From an uncultured Bacteroidota bacterium (GTDB lineage Bacteria > Bacteroidota > Bacteroidia > Chitinophagales > Chitinophagaceae), in NCBI GenBank assembly GCA_903913355.1, contig CAIWKU010000491.1, positions 1 to 14,775 on the forward strand: 14,775 bases of DNA. The letters are read 5' to 3'. Both the position numbers and the translations under genes were made by a program. Position 1 is the first letter of the stretch. Each line of letters starts with the position of its first letter. Below are positions 1 through 7,582 of this stretch, one piece after another. The notes under the pieces were generated by a model. It searched no databases. It saw only the letters and a list, made by a program, of their open reading frames with translations, and had not been told where the DNA came from.

Positions 1-725
1 AAAATCTTTACCAGAAACAAAAAAACTTATGGGACCAGAATATTGGTACTGAAGTACAGTTGATTACTGCAAAAAATAATGTAGATAACCTTTCCAATCA
101 GTTAAAAAATGCAGAAGAGCAATTAAAAATCACCAAAGAACAATACCAGTTTACCTCTGTATACAGCGATGTAAGCGGCGTGGCTGAAGATGTAAATGTA
201 AAAGTGGGTGAAATGTTTACAGGCATTGGACAGATCAGAATTGTAAATACCACCCATCTGAAAGTAACTACCCAGATTCCAGAAAACTATATTGATCGAG
301 TGAAAGTAGGCAGTCATGTAAAAATCAGTCTGCCCGATATCAACAAAACCATTGATGCCGCTATCTCTGTTTCCGGTAAACTGATTGATGCCAATAGCCG
401 CAGTTTTTATGTGGAATCTAAAATCCCAACCGACAAAGATTTCCATCCTAACCAGGTGGCATTGGTTAGAATTCAGGATTATAGTACAGCGAATGCGATT
501 ACCGTTCCAATCAATACACAACAAACCGATGAGAAAGGAAAATATATTATGGTAGCCGTAAAAGAAAATGGCAAAATGATTGCCCGCAAAAGAATGATCG
601 TTACCGGTCAGTTTTATGGCGATAAACTGGAAGTGATCAGCGGTTTACAGTCAGGCGATCTATTGATTACGGATGGCTATCAGAGTCTGTACGACGGACA
701 ACTGATTACGACTGATGTAAAATAA
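1..725 (+). CDS. RND efflux periplasmic adaptor subunit (HlyD/MFP family), 5'-truncated
   Basis: This is the C-terminal part of a membrane-fusion protein that would link an inner-membrane RND pump to an outer-membrane channel. The reading frame is open from the window edge (first whole codon at base 3) to TAA at 723-725, about 240 codons; the N-terminal signal/lipid anchor lies outside the window. The TTG at 60 is an internal Leu codon, not a start. Seen in order: the end of a coiled-coil hairpin rich in Q, K, N and E (roughly the first 45 residues), a lipoyl-type half motif (SDVSGVAEDVNVKVGEMF), a beta-barrel segment (LKVTTQIPENYIDRVKVGSHV) and a membrane-proximal domain ending in GLQSGDLLITDGYQSLYDGQ, a typical MFP ending. 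The permease gene follows after 88 bp on the same strand, as expected for an adaptor-pump operon. The family is clear; the substrate is not. Confidence 0.9.
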   Translation, partial: NLYQKQKNLWDQNIGTEVQLITAKNNVDNLSNQLKNAEEQLKITKEQYQFTSVYSDVSGVAEDVNVKVGEMFTGIGQIRIVNTTHLKVTTQIPENYIDRVKVGSHVKISLPDINKTIDAAISVSGKLIDANSRSFYVESKIPTDKDFHPNQVALVRIQDYSTANAITVPINTQQTDEKGKYIMVAVKENGKMIARKRMIVTGQFYGDKLEVISGLQSGDLLITDGYQSLYDGQLITTDVK

Positions 726-741
726 TATCGTGAGCCACCTG

Positions 742-761
742 CCGGACAAAAACAAGTCTGG
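742..761 (+). other. small hairpin in the adaptor-permease gap
   Basis: CCGGAC (742-747) and GTCTGG (756-761) can form a 6-bp stem in RNA, with one G-U pair and an 8-nt A-rich loop. No T tract follows, so it is not a terminator. It may influence relative expression of the two genes, but a chance match is quite possible. Confidence 0.2.
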
Positions 762-813
762 ATTACAGGAACTGACTTCCGAAACAAGAACAACCAATAC
801 TTAAATCATTTGT

Positions 814-3800
814 ATGAGTGTATTAGAAAATATAACAGCCAAGTTCAAAGAATTCGGACCTACCAGCTGGAGCATCAAAAATAAAACATCCATCTATCTG
901 TTGATGTTATTTGTGAGCCTTGCCGGGATCTTCCAGTTTGTAACGCTGCCCAAAGAACAATTCCCGGATATCGTGATCCCCACCATCTATGTGCAAACTA
1001 TTTATGTGGGAAACTCACCTAAGGATATTGAGAACCTCGTAACTCGTCCTATTGAAAAACAGATCAAAGGGATCACCGGGGCCAAGATCAAAAAATTCAC
1101 CAGTACTTCTCAACAGGATTATTCTGCCATTCAGGTAGAATTTGATACAGATGTGAAAACAGATGTAGCCTTACAGAAAGTAAAAGATGCCATTGATAAA
1201 TCAAAGCAGGATCTCCCCACCGATCTTACCCAGGAGCCTACCGCACTGGAAGTAAGTTTTAGTGAGCAGCCCATCATGTATGTAAACCTGAGTGGTGATT
1301 ATGACCTGCCCCGTCTGAAAAAATATGCCGACGACCTGAAAGATAAACTGGAAGATCTTCCCCAAATTAACCGGGTTGATATTGTGGGTGCACCAGAACG
1401 TGAGTTTCAGGTGAATATTGATAACTACCGTATGCAGAGCGCCGGTGTAACTTTTGATGATATCAGCAATGCCGTTGCACGTGAAAACCTCGATATCTCC
1501 GGTGGTCTTTTGGAAGTAGGGAATATGAAAAGAAACCTGCAGTTAAAAGGTCAATTGAAAACCGCAAAAGATATTGCACAGATCATTGTTCGTAACCAGA
1601 CAGGAACACCTGTTTATTTAAAAGATATTGCCAATGTAATTGATACCACCAAAGAAAAAGAAAGCTATGCACGTTTGGATGGTAAAAATGTGGTTACACT
1701 CAATATCATCAAGCGTAGTGGAGAGAACCTGATTGAAACCAGTGATGGTGTAAAGAAAATAGTGGATGAATCAAAAGGGGTATTGTTCCCTAAGGATCTG
1801 AAAGCGGTAATTACCGGCGATCAGAGTATCAAAACCCGTACCTCTTTTAATGATCTGGTCAATTCAATCGTAATCGGCTTTATCCTGGTATTGATCGTAC
1901 TCATGTTCTTTATGGGTGTGGTCAACGCATTTTTTGTGGCCTTATCCGTTCCTCTCAGTATGTTCGTTGCCTTTGTATTCTTGCCGGGTGCCGACCTGAT
2001 TGTTGGAACACATGTAACACTCAATTTTATTGTACTGTTTGCCCTCTTATTTGGTCTGGGTATTATTGTAGATGATGCAATTGTGGTGATAGAAAATACG
2101 CACCGGATCTTTATCCAGGGGAAAGGAAAAATACCGGTAACCACATCCGCAAAAATGGCGGCGGGTGAAGTGTTTATTCCTGTACTGGCGGGTACCTTAA
2201 CTACCCTGGCACCTTTCTTTCCTTTATTATTCTGGCCGGGTATCATCGGAAAATTCATGGTGTACCTGCCAACCATGCTCATATTTACTTTGGCTGCATC
2301 ACTGGTAGTGGCATTTATCATGAACCCGGTTTTTGCCGTTGATTTCATGAACCATCCTGAAGATGAAGAAAAAGAACATAAATCGGCCATCTTCAAAAAG
2401 CCAGGTTTTTGGATAGCCATCGCCTTAGGCATATTGCTTGATCTTGCCGGCGCTCCTTTCTGGGGTAACCTGCTGATCTTCTTTATGCTGCTGGTATTGC
2501 TGAACCGTTTTATTTTGGATGATGCCATTCATGCTTTCCAGAACAGGGCATTACCCTGGATCATGGGTCATTATGAAAGTCTGTTACGTTGGGCTTTATA
2601 TGGCTGGAGACCGGTAAAACTTTTACTAGGTATCATCAGTCTGCTGATTATTTCCTTTATGCTCTTTATCTCATCCGTTAAATCCGGACGAGTGGGTGTT
2701 GTATTTTTTCCGAAAGCCGATCCTAACCAGATCTATGTTTACCTCAAATTACCCGTAGGTACGGATGTAGATTACACCGATTCGATAACGAAAGTATTAG
2801 AAGGTCGTGTAAACAAAGTATTGGGTATCCAAAACGGAAAAACCAATCCGATCGTTGAAAGTGTGATCAGCAATGTGGCCATCGGCGCCGGCGATCCTAC
2901 GCTGGGTGACAGAAGCACCAGAAGTGAATTGGGAAGGGTACAGGTTTCTTTTGTGGAATTCGAAAAAAGAAATGGTGTTTCCACCAAACCTTTCCTGGAT
3001 AAGATACGTGCAGAAATGAAAGGCATACCGGGATCAGAGATCAGTGTTGACCAGGAAAGCGGCGGACCGCCAACTGATCCTCCGATTAATATTGAAATAG
3101 CCAGTGAAGATTTTGATGCGATGATCAAAGGGGCTACCGCTCTAAAAAATTACCTGGATTCTATTCAGGTTCCGGGAGTGGAAGAGTTGAAAATGGATAT
3201 TGATCTGAAGAACCCTGAAATTACGTTAACGGTTGACAGGGAAAGAGCGCTCATACAAGGGGTTTCATCCGGACAAATCGGACAACAAATCCGTACCGCC
3301 TTATTTGGTAAAGAGATCTCTAAAGTGAAAGAAGGAAAAGATGAATACAAAATTCAACTTCGCATCAATGAGCTGCAAAGAAAAAGCCTCGTTGATCTGT
3401 TGAATATGAATATATCATTCCGTGATATGGCCTCCGGTGGTGCTATTAAGAATGTGCCAATCAGTTCTCTGGTAAAAGTGGAGCCTACCAGTACATTAGG
3501 TAGTGTGAAACGTAAAAACCAGAAACGCCTGATCACTTTACGTTCCAATGTATTAACCACACAGGGGTATAATGCAACCGGGGTTAACCAGGTATTAGCA
3601 AAATATATTGGCGACTTTAAAAAATTACCCGATGGCGTTACCATCAAACAAACCGGTGAAGGAGAACAACAGGCAGAAACCGTTGCCTTCTTAGGAAAAG
3701 CTTTATTGATTGCGTTGATGTTGATCTTATTCATCCTCGTATTACAATTCAATTCAGTAAGTAAATCAGTGATCATTTTAACCGAGATCATATTTAGTGT

Positions 3801-4413
3801 GATCGGTGTATTGCTTGGATTCTCTATAACCGGAATGGAAGTTTCGGGATTGATGACAGGGTTAGGTATTGTGGGATTAGCGGGTATTGTGGTGAAGAAC
3901 GGTATCCTGGTAATTGAATTCACGGATGAATTACGATCAAGAGGTATGAAGACCAGAGATGCAGCCATCGAAGCCGGTAAAACTCGTATCATTCCGGTAT
4001 TGCTTACTGCATTGGCAGCGATACTGGCGTTTATCCCGATTGCCATTGGTTTCAATATCAACTTTATCAGCCTGTTCTCTGAACTGAATCCACATATCTA
4101 TTTCGGAGGCGATAATGTTGCTTTCTGGAAACCATTAAGCTGGACCATCATTTTCGGATTGGCATTTGCTTTCTTTATGACACTGATACTGGTACCAAGT
4201 ATGTACCTGATCGCGGAACGTCTACGCAGACCTATGCGCAGAATGTTTGGTGGCAAATGGATCAGCATGGCCGGTATTCCACCATTCACGTTCGTGTTCA
4301 TGTTCCTGATGATCGCCGCCATGATCAAACACAGATTCGTAACAAAGAGACGTGCCAAACGTTTACAAAACAACGATAAAGTAAATGATGCCTTTATAGG
4401 CAGCTGGTTCTAA
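814..4413 (+). CDS. RND efflux transporter permease subunit (AcrB/HAE1-like), 1199 aa
   Basis: Proton-driven inner-membrane pump that takes substrate from the periplasm or membrane and passes it through the adaptor to an outer-membrane channel. Visible: TM1 near residues 27-45, a porter domain, the TM4 proton-relay motif FGLGIIVDDAIVVIEN with D420 and D421, a second porter half (about 625-950), and TM10 GLAGIVVKNGILVIEF with K1028, corresponding to AcrB D407/D408/K940. All three relay residues are present, so the pump looks functional. At 1199 aa it is longer than AcrB (about 1050): two extra hydrophobic segments lie near 532-568, an insert (about 1083-1107) precedes the last canonical TM, and one more hydrophobic segment lies near 1153-1171 before a basic tail. 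ATG at 814 gives an N-terminus of normal form. It follows the adaptor and ends at a terminator. The substrate class (drug, metal or other) cannot be read from the sequence. Confidence 0.95.
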   Translation: MSVLENITAKFKEFGPTSWSIKNKTSIYLLMLFVSLAGIFQFVTLPKEQFPDIVIPTIYVQTIYVGNSPKDIENLVTRPIEKQIKGITGAKIKKFTSTSQQDYSAIQVEFDTDVKTDVALQKVKDAIDKSKQDLPTDLTQEPTALEVSFSEQPIMYVNLSGDYDLPRLKKYADDLKDKLEDLPQINRVDIVGAPEREFQVNIDNYRMQSAGVTFDDISNAVARENLDISGGLLEVGNMKRNLQLKGQLKTAKDIAQIIVRNQTGTPVYLKDIANVIDTTKEKESYARLDGKNVVTLNIIKRSGENLIETSDGVKKIVDESKGVLFPKDLKAVITGDQSIKTRTSFNDLVNSIVIGFILVLIVLMFFMGVVNAFFVALSVPLSMFVAFVFLPGADLIVGTHVTLNFIVLFALLFGLGIIVDDAIVVIENTHRIFIQGKGKIPVTTSAKMAAGEVFIPVLAGTLTTLAPFFPLLFWPGIIGKFMVYLPTMLIFTLAASLVVAFIMNPVFAVDFMNHPEDEEKEHKSAIFKKPGFWIAIALGILLDLAGAPFWGNLLIFFMLLVLLNRFILDDAIHAFQNRALPWIMGHYESLLRWALYGWRPVKLLLGIISLLIISFMLFISSVKSGRVGVVFFPKADPNQIYVYLKLPVGTDVDYTDSITKVLEGRVNKVLGIQNGKTNPIVESVISNVAIGAGDPTLGDRSTRSELGRVQVSFVEFEKRNGVSTKPFLDKIRAEMKGIPGSEISVDQESGGPPTDPPINIEIASEDFDAMIKGATALKNYLDSIQVPGVEELKMDIDLKNPEITLTVDRERALIQGVSSGQIGQQIRTALFGKEISKVKEGKDEYKIQLRINELQRKSLVDLLNMNISFRDMASGGAIKNVPISSLVKVEPTSTLGSVKRKNQKRLITLRSNVLTTQGYNATGVNQVLAKYIGDFKKLPDGVTIKQTGEGEQQAETVAFLGKALLIALMLILFILVLQFNSVSKSVIILTEIIFSVIGVLLGFSITGMEVSGLMTGLGIVGLAGIVVKNGILVIEFTDELRSRGMKTRDAAIEAGKTRIIPVLLTALAAILAFIPIAIGFNINFISLFSELNPHIYFGGDNVAFWKPLSWTIIFGLAFAFFMTLILVPSMYLIAERLRRPMRRMFGGKWISMAGIPPFTFVFMFLMIAAMIKHRFVTKRRAKRLQNNDKVNDAFIGSWF

Positions 4414-4441
4414 CTGAATTCGTTAAGTTGATTTTATAGAT

Positions 4442-4472
4442 AAAACGCCCCGGCTAATACCCGGGGCGTTTT
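4442..4472 (+). terminator. Rho-independent terminator after the RND operon
   Basis: A perfect 12-bp stem (AAAACGCCCCGG at 4442-4453, CCGGGGCGTTTT at 4461-4472) with a 7-nt loop lies 28 nt past the permease stop. The GC-rich core with A's on one side and T's on the other would work best on the plus strand and possibly in both directions. It isolates the pump operon from the GxxExxY unit. Confidence 0.85.
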
Positions 4473-4514
4473 CGTATAAATACTCGATACAAATACTCTT
4501 TTTTCTCTCTCAAA

Positions 4515-4546
4515 ATCTGCGTAAATCTGTGCATCAGTGGCAATAA
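4515..4546 (+). repeat. CACAGAT-type repeat, copy a (left inverted arm of the GxxExxY unit)
   Basis: Read on the minus strand this copy is three degenerate heptamers, CACTGAT, CACAGAT and CGCAGAT. Aligned with the reverse complement of 4936-4968 it matches over about 32 nt, with about five mismatches and one gap. The arm ends 1 nt before the ATG of the GxxExxY gene. It is the only copy in the window that lies 5' of a gene. Confidence 0.8.
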
Positions 4547-4547
4547 A

Positions 4548-4934
4548 ATGAAATCAATGAACCAACCATACCCCTTACAATCCGAAACTCAAACCCTCAT
4601 TGGTATCAGCTTCGAAATCCACAACATATTAGGATCGGGTTTCCTCGAAATCGTCTATAAAGATGCTTTAGAATTCGAACTCAAAAAAAGAGGAATCGAT
4701 TATCAAAGAGAGAAAGAATACCTGGTGAAATACAAAGAAATCATCCTCCCCCATAAATTCTATGCTGATTTTGTGGTGTATGATTCTGTGATTCTTGAGA
4801 TTAAAGCGAAGGAGGGGATTGCGGGGGTGCATTATGCGCAGGTGATTAACTATTTGAGGGTATCTGGGTCTAAGGTGGGGTTGATCTTAAATTTTGGGGG
4901 GACTTCTTTAGAAATCAAAAGGTTTGTGCTGTAA
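4548..4934 (+). CDS. GxxExxY family protein (PD-(D/E)XK nuclease-like)
   Basis: A 128-residue soluble protein of the GxxExxY family, whose members have no settled function. The signature is at G31-E34-Y37 (GSGFLEIVYKDAL), after a helix with E23 (SFEIHNILG). A nuclease-like core follows: D74 in YADFVVY, then E84 and K86 in VILEIKAKE, and a helix with Q98 (YAQVINYL). That fits the D-x9-E-x-K layout of PD-(D/E)XK enzymes, so a DNA- or RNA-cutting activity is possible but not shown. No signal peptide or membrane segment. ATG at 4548 is chosen because the left inverted repeat stops just before it; Met4 (ATG at 4557) is an alternative. The gene stands alone between the pump terminator and the convergent aminotransferase gene, filling nearly all the space between its two inverted repeats. 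The 3' third is strikingly rich in G runs on the plus strand compared with the 5' part. Confidence 0.88.
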   Translation: MKSMNQPYPLQSETQTLIGISFEIHNILGSGFLEIVYKDALEFELKKRGIDYQREKEYLVKYKEIILPHKFYADFVVYDSVILEIKAKEGIAGVHYAQVINYLRVSGSKVGLILNFGGTSLEIKRFVL

Positions 4935-4935
4935 A

Positions 4936-4968
4936 TTATTTGCCACAGATGCACGGATTGGCACAGAT
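4936..4968 (-). repeat. CACAGAT-type repeat, copy b (right inverted arm of the GxxExxY unit)
   Basis: On the plus strand it reads as three heptamers in a row, CACAGAT, CACGGAT and CACAGAT. It begins 1 nt after the GxxExxY stop codon and is inverted relative to copy a. In a transcript of the gene the two arms could pair over an 18-nt core with two mismatches. Strand is given relative to copies c-e, which read CATCTGTG on the plus strand. Confidence 0.8.
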
Positions 4969-4984
4969 GATGAAGAGAATTGAT

Positions 4985-6139
4985 TTATTGTAAATGGGAT
5001 AGTTTTTGAACGGCTTTTACCAGTGTATCTTCCTTCTTGGCAAAACAAAAACGGAGTACTTTATTATCTTCCCCATGCTTATAAAAAGCAGATACGGGTA
5101 TCGTAGCAATCCCATATTCACGGGTTAACCGAATAGCCAGTTCTTTATCCGTTTCATTGGAGAAATGTCCATAACTGTAACATTCAAAATAACTGCCGTG
5201 TGAGGGTATGCATTCAAATGGGGTGGACCGCATCAGCTCTCTGAAAAAATCTCTTTTCTTTTGCAAAAAAGGGCCCAGGTTCAGGTATTCATCTTCCCGC
5301 AAAATATATTCTGCAATGGCCACCTGCTTCGGCGAATCGCAACTAAAGCAATTGAACTGGTGTACTTTTCTGAATTCTTTCATCAGCTCCGGAGATGAGA
5401 TACAATACCCGAGTTTCCATCCGGTACAGTGATAGGTTTTACCGAATGAAAAACAAACAAAGCTTCGCTTCAACAGATCCGGATATCTTAATATGCTCAG
5501 GTGCGGCATCCCATCATAAATAAGATGTTCATACACTTCATCACTGAGAATTAGCATATTGGTTCCTTCTACAATACTGCGCAGTTCTGTAATATCATGC
5601 TCTGTTAACACCGCACCTGTTGGATTATGCGGTGAGTTGATCATGATCATCCGGGTGCGTGCATTTATTTTTTTTCTGACTTCCTCCCAGGGAATAGAAT
5701 AATCTGGGAAACGCAGAGAAATCAAAACAGGTTTTGCTCCATTGATCTCAATATTGGGAATATAACTATCATAGGCAGGTTCAAATACAATCACTTCATC
5801 CCCTGGATTCAATACAGTTGTTAATGCCGTATAGATAGCATAGGTGCCCCCCGGTGTAACTGTTATCTGGGTTTCCGGATCCAGTTCTGTGTTATATAAT
5901 TTTTGGGCTTTTTCTGCCAGCCGTTTTCTCAGCAGGGGCAGGCCATTCATGTGTACATATTGATTAAAACCATCCCTCATGGCTTTGGCCACCAATGAAG
6001 TCAGTTCTTCACTCATAGGAAAATCGGGAAACCCCTGCCCCAGGTTCACGGCATTATACTCCACCGCCATCTGGCTCATTACCGTAAAAATAGTTGTGCC
6101 TACATCTGGTAGTTTAGATTGTATACCGGGTAAATTCAT
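4985..6139 (-). CDS. PLP-dependent class I/II aminotransferase (methionine aminotransferase YbdL-like)
   Basis: Cytosolic fold-type I aminotransferase of 384 aa, a normal full length. The N-terminal form (GTTIFTVMSQ, then NLGQGFPDFP at 32-41) is characteristic of the YbdL/kynurenine-aminotransferase branch, which moves amino groups from methionine and aromatic amino acids to 2-oxo acids. Cofactor and substrate residues are visible: phosphate-binding GGTY near 97-100, N172 in NSPHNPTG, D200 and Y203 in ILSDEVYEH, the Schiff-base lysine K234 in SFGKTYHCTGWKLGYC, and R363 in VLRFCFA, the likely carboxylate-binding arginine. The start at 6139 gives MNLPGIQSKL, the usual N-terminus. It is convergent with the GxxExxY gene and lies downstream of tolC, separated by 93 bp containing a dyad and a possible promoter box. 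Exact substrate is uncertain; methionine is the best guess from the branch. Confidence 0.9.
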   Translation of the reverse strand: MNLPGIQSKLPDVGTTIFTVMSQMAVEYNAVNLGQGFPDFPMSEELTSLVAKAMRDGFNQYVHMNGLPLLRKRLAEKAQKLYNTELDPETQITVTPGGTYAIYTALTTVLNPGDEVIVFEPAYDSYIPNIEINGAKPVLISLRFPDYSIPWEEVRKKINARTRMIMINSPHNPTGAVLTEHDITELRSIVEGTNMLILSDEVYEHLIYDGMPHLSILRYPDLLKRSFVCFSFGKTYHCTGWKLGYCISSPELMKEFRKVHQFNCFSCDSPKQVAIAEYILREDEYLNLGPFLQKKRDFFRELMRSTPFECIPSHGSYFECYSYGHFSNETDKELAIRLTREYGIATIPVSAFYKHGEDNKVLRFCFAKKEDTLVKAVQKLSHLQ

Positions 6140-6172
6140 GGCAGATGCGCTTTAATTCTACAAAAGCTAATG

Positions 6173-6180
6173 CAAAAATA
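6173..6180 (-). promoter_or_regulatory. possible -7 box (TATTTTTG) for the aminotransferase gene
   Basis: On the minus strand TATTTTTG is a perfect match to the Bacteroidota -7 consensus TAnnTTTG and ends 33 nt before the ATG at 6139, a sensible leader length. The only nearby TTG lies about 13 nt upstream of the box, closer than the usual -33 spacing, so the support is partial. Confidence 0.35.
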
Positions 6181-6205
6181 GGTCAGTATCTGCCAACTAT
6201 TTTTG
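6173..6205. other. 9-bp dyad between tolC and the aminotransferase gene
   Basis: CAAAAATAG (6173-6181) and CTATTTTTG (6197-6205) are exact inverted repeats around a 15-nt centre that contains a smaller CAG/CTG pairing. It lies 28 nt past the tolC stop. It could be an AT-rich terminator for tolC, an operator over the aminotransferase promoter, or two opposed -7 boxes. Confidence 0.4.
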
Positions 6206-6232
6206 TAAAGAAGAAAGAAGGATCTGTAAATG

Positions 6233-7525
6233 TTAGAGTTTAGCAGCCAGTCTTTTCAATTCAATCTCTGCAGCTTTCGCAGCATAATTCAGGTTTACCA
6301 AACGGTAGCCTTCATCTTCAAAACTCTGCTGGGCCTGCTTTACATCAATGATCGTGGCCTGACCTACCTGAAAACGTTGCAATACCAGATCCAGTAATTT
6401 GAGAGAGAGCGTATAGTTTTCCTGTTCTGTTTTTAATTGGCTCAGGCTGCTGGTATATGCCTGGTAGGTACGAAACATGCCCGACTCATATCCAACAGAT
6501 AATTCATCGCGTTGCATTCGGGAGATACGCGTATTCACCGAGGCCATCTGTTGCTGTCTTTTGAAAATATTACCATTATATATCGGTATAGCCAGATTTA
6601 ATCCTACAAAAGGACCATAGCTCTGATTCAAGAGTGTAAAACCAGCCGCACTACTGGCATTGGTGAAATTATACCCGGTGGTGGCTTTTAAGGTTGGATA
6701 GCGTTGTGCAGCCGTTTCTTTTTCAATTAACTCATTAATATGAATTTGCTGGTTGGCAGCAATGATATTGGGATTTTTGATCACATAATTGTGTACGCTA
6801 TCAATATTCACGGTTTTATCTACAATAATCGTATCGCTGATAGAAATCTGAGAACCGGGCTTCATAAAGATCAGGTTTACCAGATCGGTTTTTGCCTGGT
6901 CAATTACCAGTTGCTGACTTTGCTGTGACTGTACCAATGCATTCAGGTCTAATTGAGCCTGAAAAACATCTGCATCATTGGATACACCTACCTGTCTGCG
7001 AACGACTAAAATATCCAGCTTTTTCTTAGAAACATCTATGGATTGAAGTATGGTTTTCAGGTAACTCTGCTGGCGAACCACGTCATAGTATTTGGCCATC
7101 ACACCGGCCATGGTATTCTGAATCTGTGCGTATAATAATTGCTGGTTCTGGTTTTTCAGTTCTTCCAGTCTTTTCATGGTAGCAGATACCCGCTTGCCAT
7201 TATATAGTAAAATACTGCCGGTAACACCAAAAGCCAGGTTATTAGAGCCTACATTATCTCTTTGGGTATTTTTGGTGGCATCCGCATATTTCTGGTTAAT
7301 GCTGGTGATCTGTTCATTATCACTTACCGAGCCATTCACACTGGGCAGGGCACCCGCCATTCCTATATAATTATTGATCACCGTAACATCCAGGTTACCC
7401 TGGGCAATCTGAATATCGTAACTGTTTTTCAGTGCAATATTGATGGCATCAGTCAGGGTAAGTTTCTGCTGCGAAAAACCTGAAACGCAAAGAAGGGTAA
7501 AGACAAAAACAAAGAATTTCTTCAT
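6233..7525 (-). CDS. TolC family outer-membrane efflux protein
   Basis: Outer-membrane channel of the TolC/OEP family, used by RND pumps or type I secretion. I choose ATG at 7525 (430 aa) because it gives a clean signal peptide, MKKFFVFVFTLLCVSGFSQ; the in-frame ATG at 7549 would add eight polar residues before it. Typical content: LTLTDAINIALKNSYDIQIA at the mature N-terminus, long Q/N-rich helices, a repeat of that architecture in the second half, LAIPIYNGN near the start of a membrane strand, and a C-terminal segment with FQVGQATIIDVKQAQQSF. The length fits the family. It lies 57 bp behind pyrH, with little room for a separate promoter, so read-through from pyrH is plausible. The pump and adaptor genes it might serve are 2 kb away on the other strand; the partnership is inferred from proximity only. 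Confidence 0.9.
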   Translation of the reverse strand: MKKFFVFVFTLLCVSGFSQQKLTLTDAINIALKNSYDIQIAQGNLDVTVINNYIGMAGALPSVNGSVSDNEQITSINQKYADATKNTQRDNVGSNNLAFGVTGSILLYNGKRVSATMKRLEELKNQNQQLLYAQIQNTMAGVMAKYYDVVRQQSYLKTILQSIDVSKKKLDILVVRRQVGVSNDADVFQAQLDLNALVQSQQSQQLVIDQAKTDLVNLIFMKPGSQISISDTIIVDKTVNIDSVHNYVIKNPNIIAANQQIHINELIEKETAAQRYPTLKATTGYNFTNASSAAGFTLLNQSYGPFVGLNLAIPIYNGNIFKRQQQMASVNTRISRMQRDELSVGYESGMFRTYQAYTSSLSQLKTEQENYTLSLKLLDLVLQRFQVGQATIIDVKQAQQSFEDEGYRLVNLNYAAKAAEIELKRLAAKL

Positions 7526-7582
7526 GAAGCGTAAATTACCAAGATCCATAGTTTTGATATAAATTTTTACACGAGCGGATGA

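Noticed and set aside
1821..4373. Several long minus-strand open frames inside the RND permease gene
   Set aside because: They are antisense shadows of a strongly conserved gene; their translations are rich in Ser/Asn/Ile with no recognisable motif.
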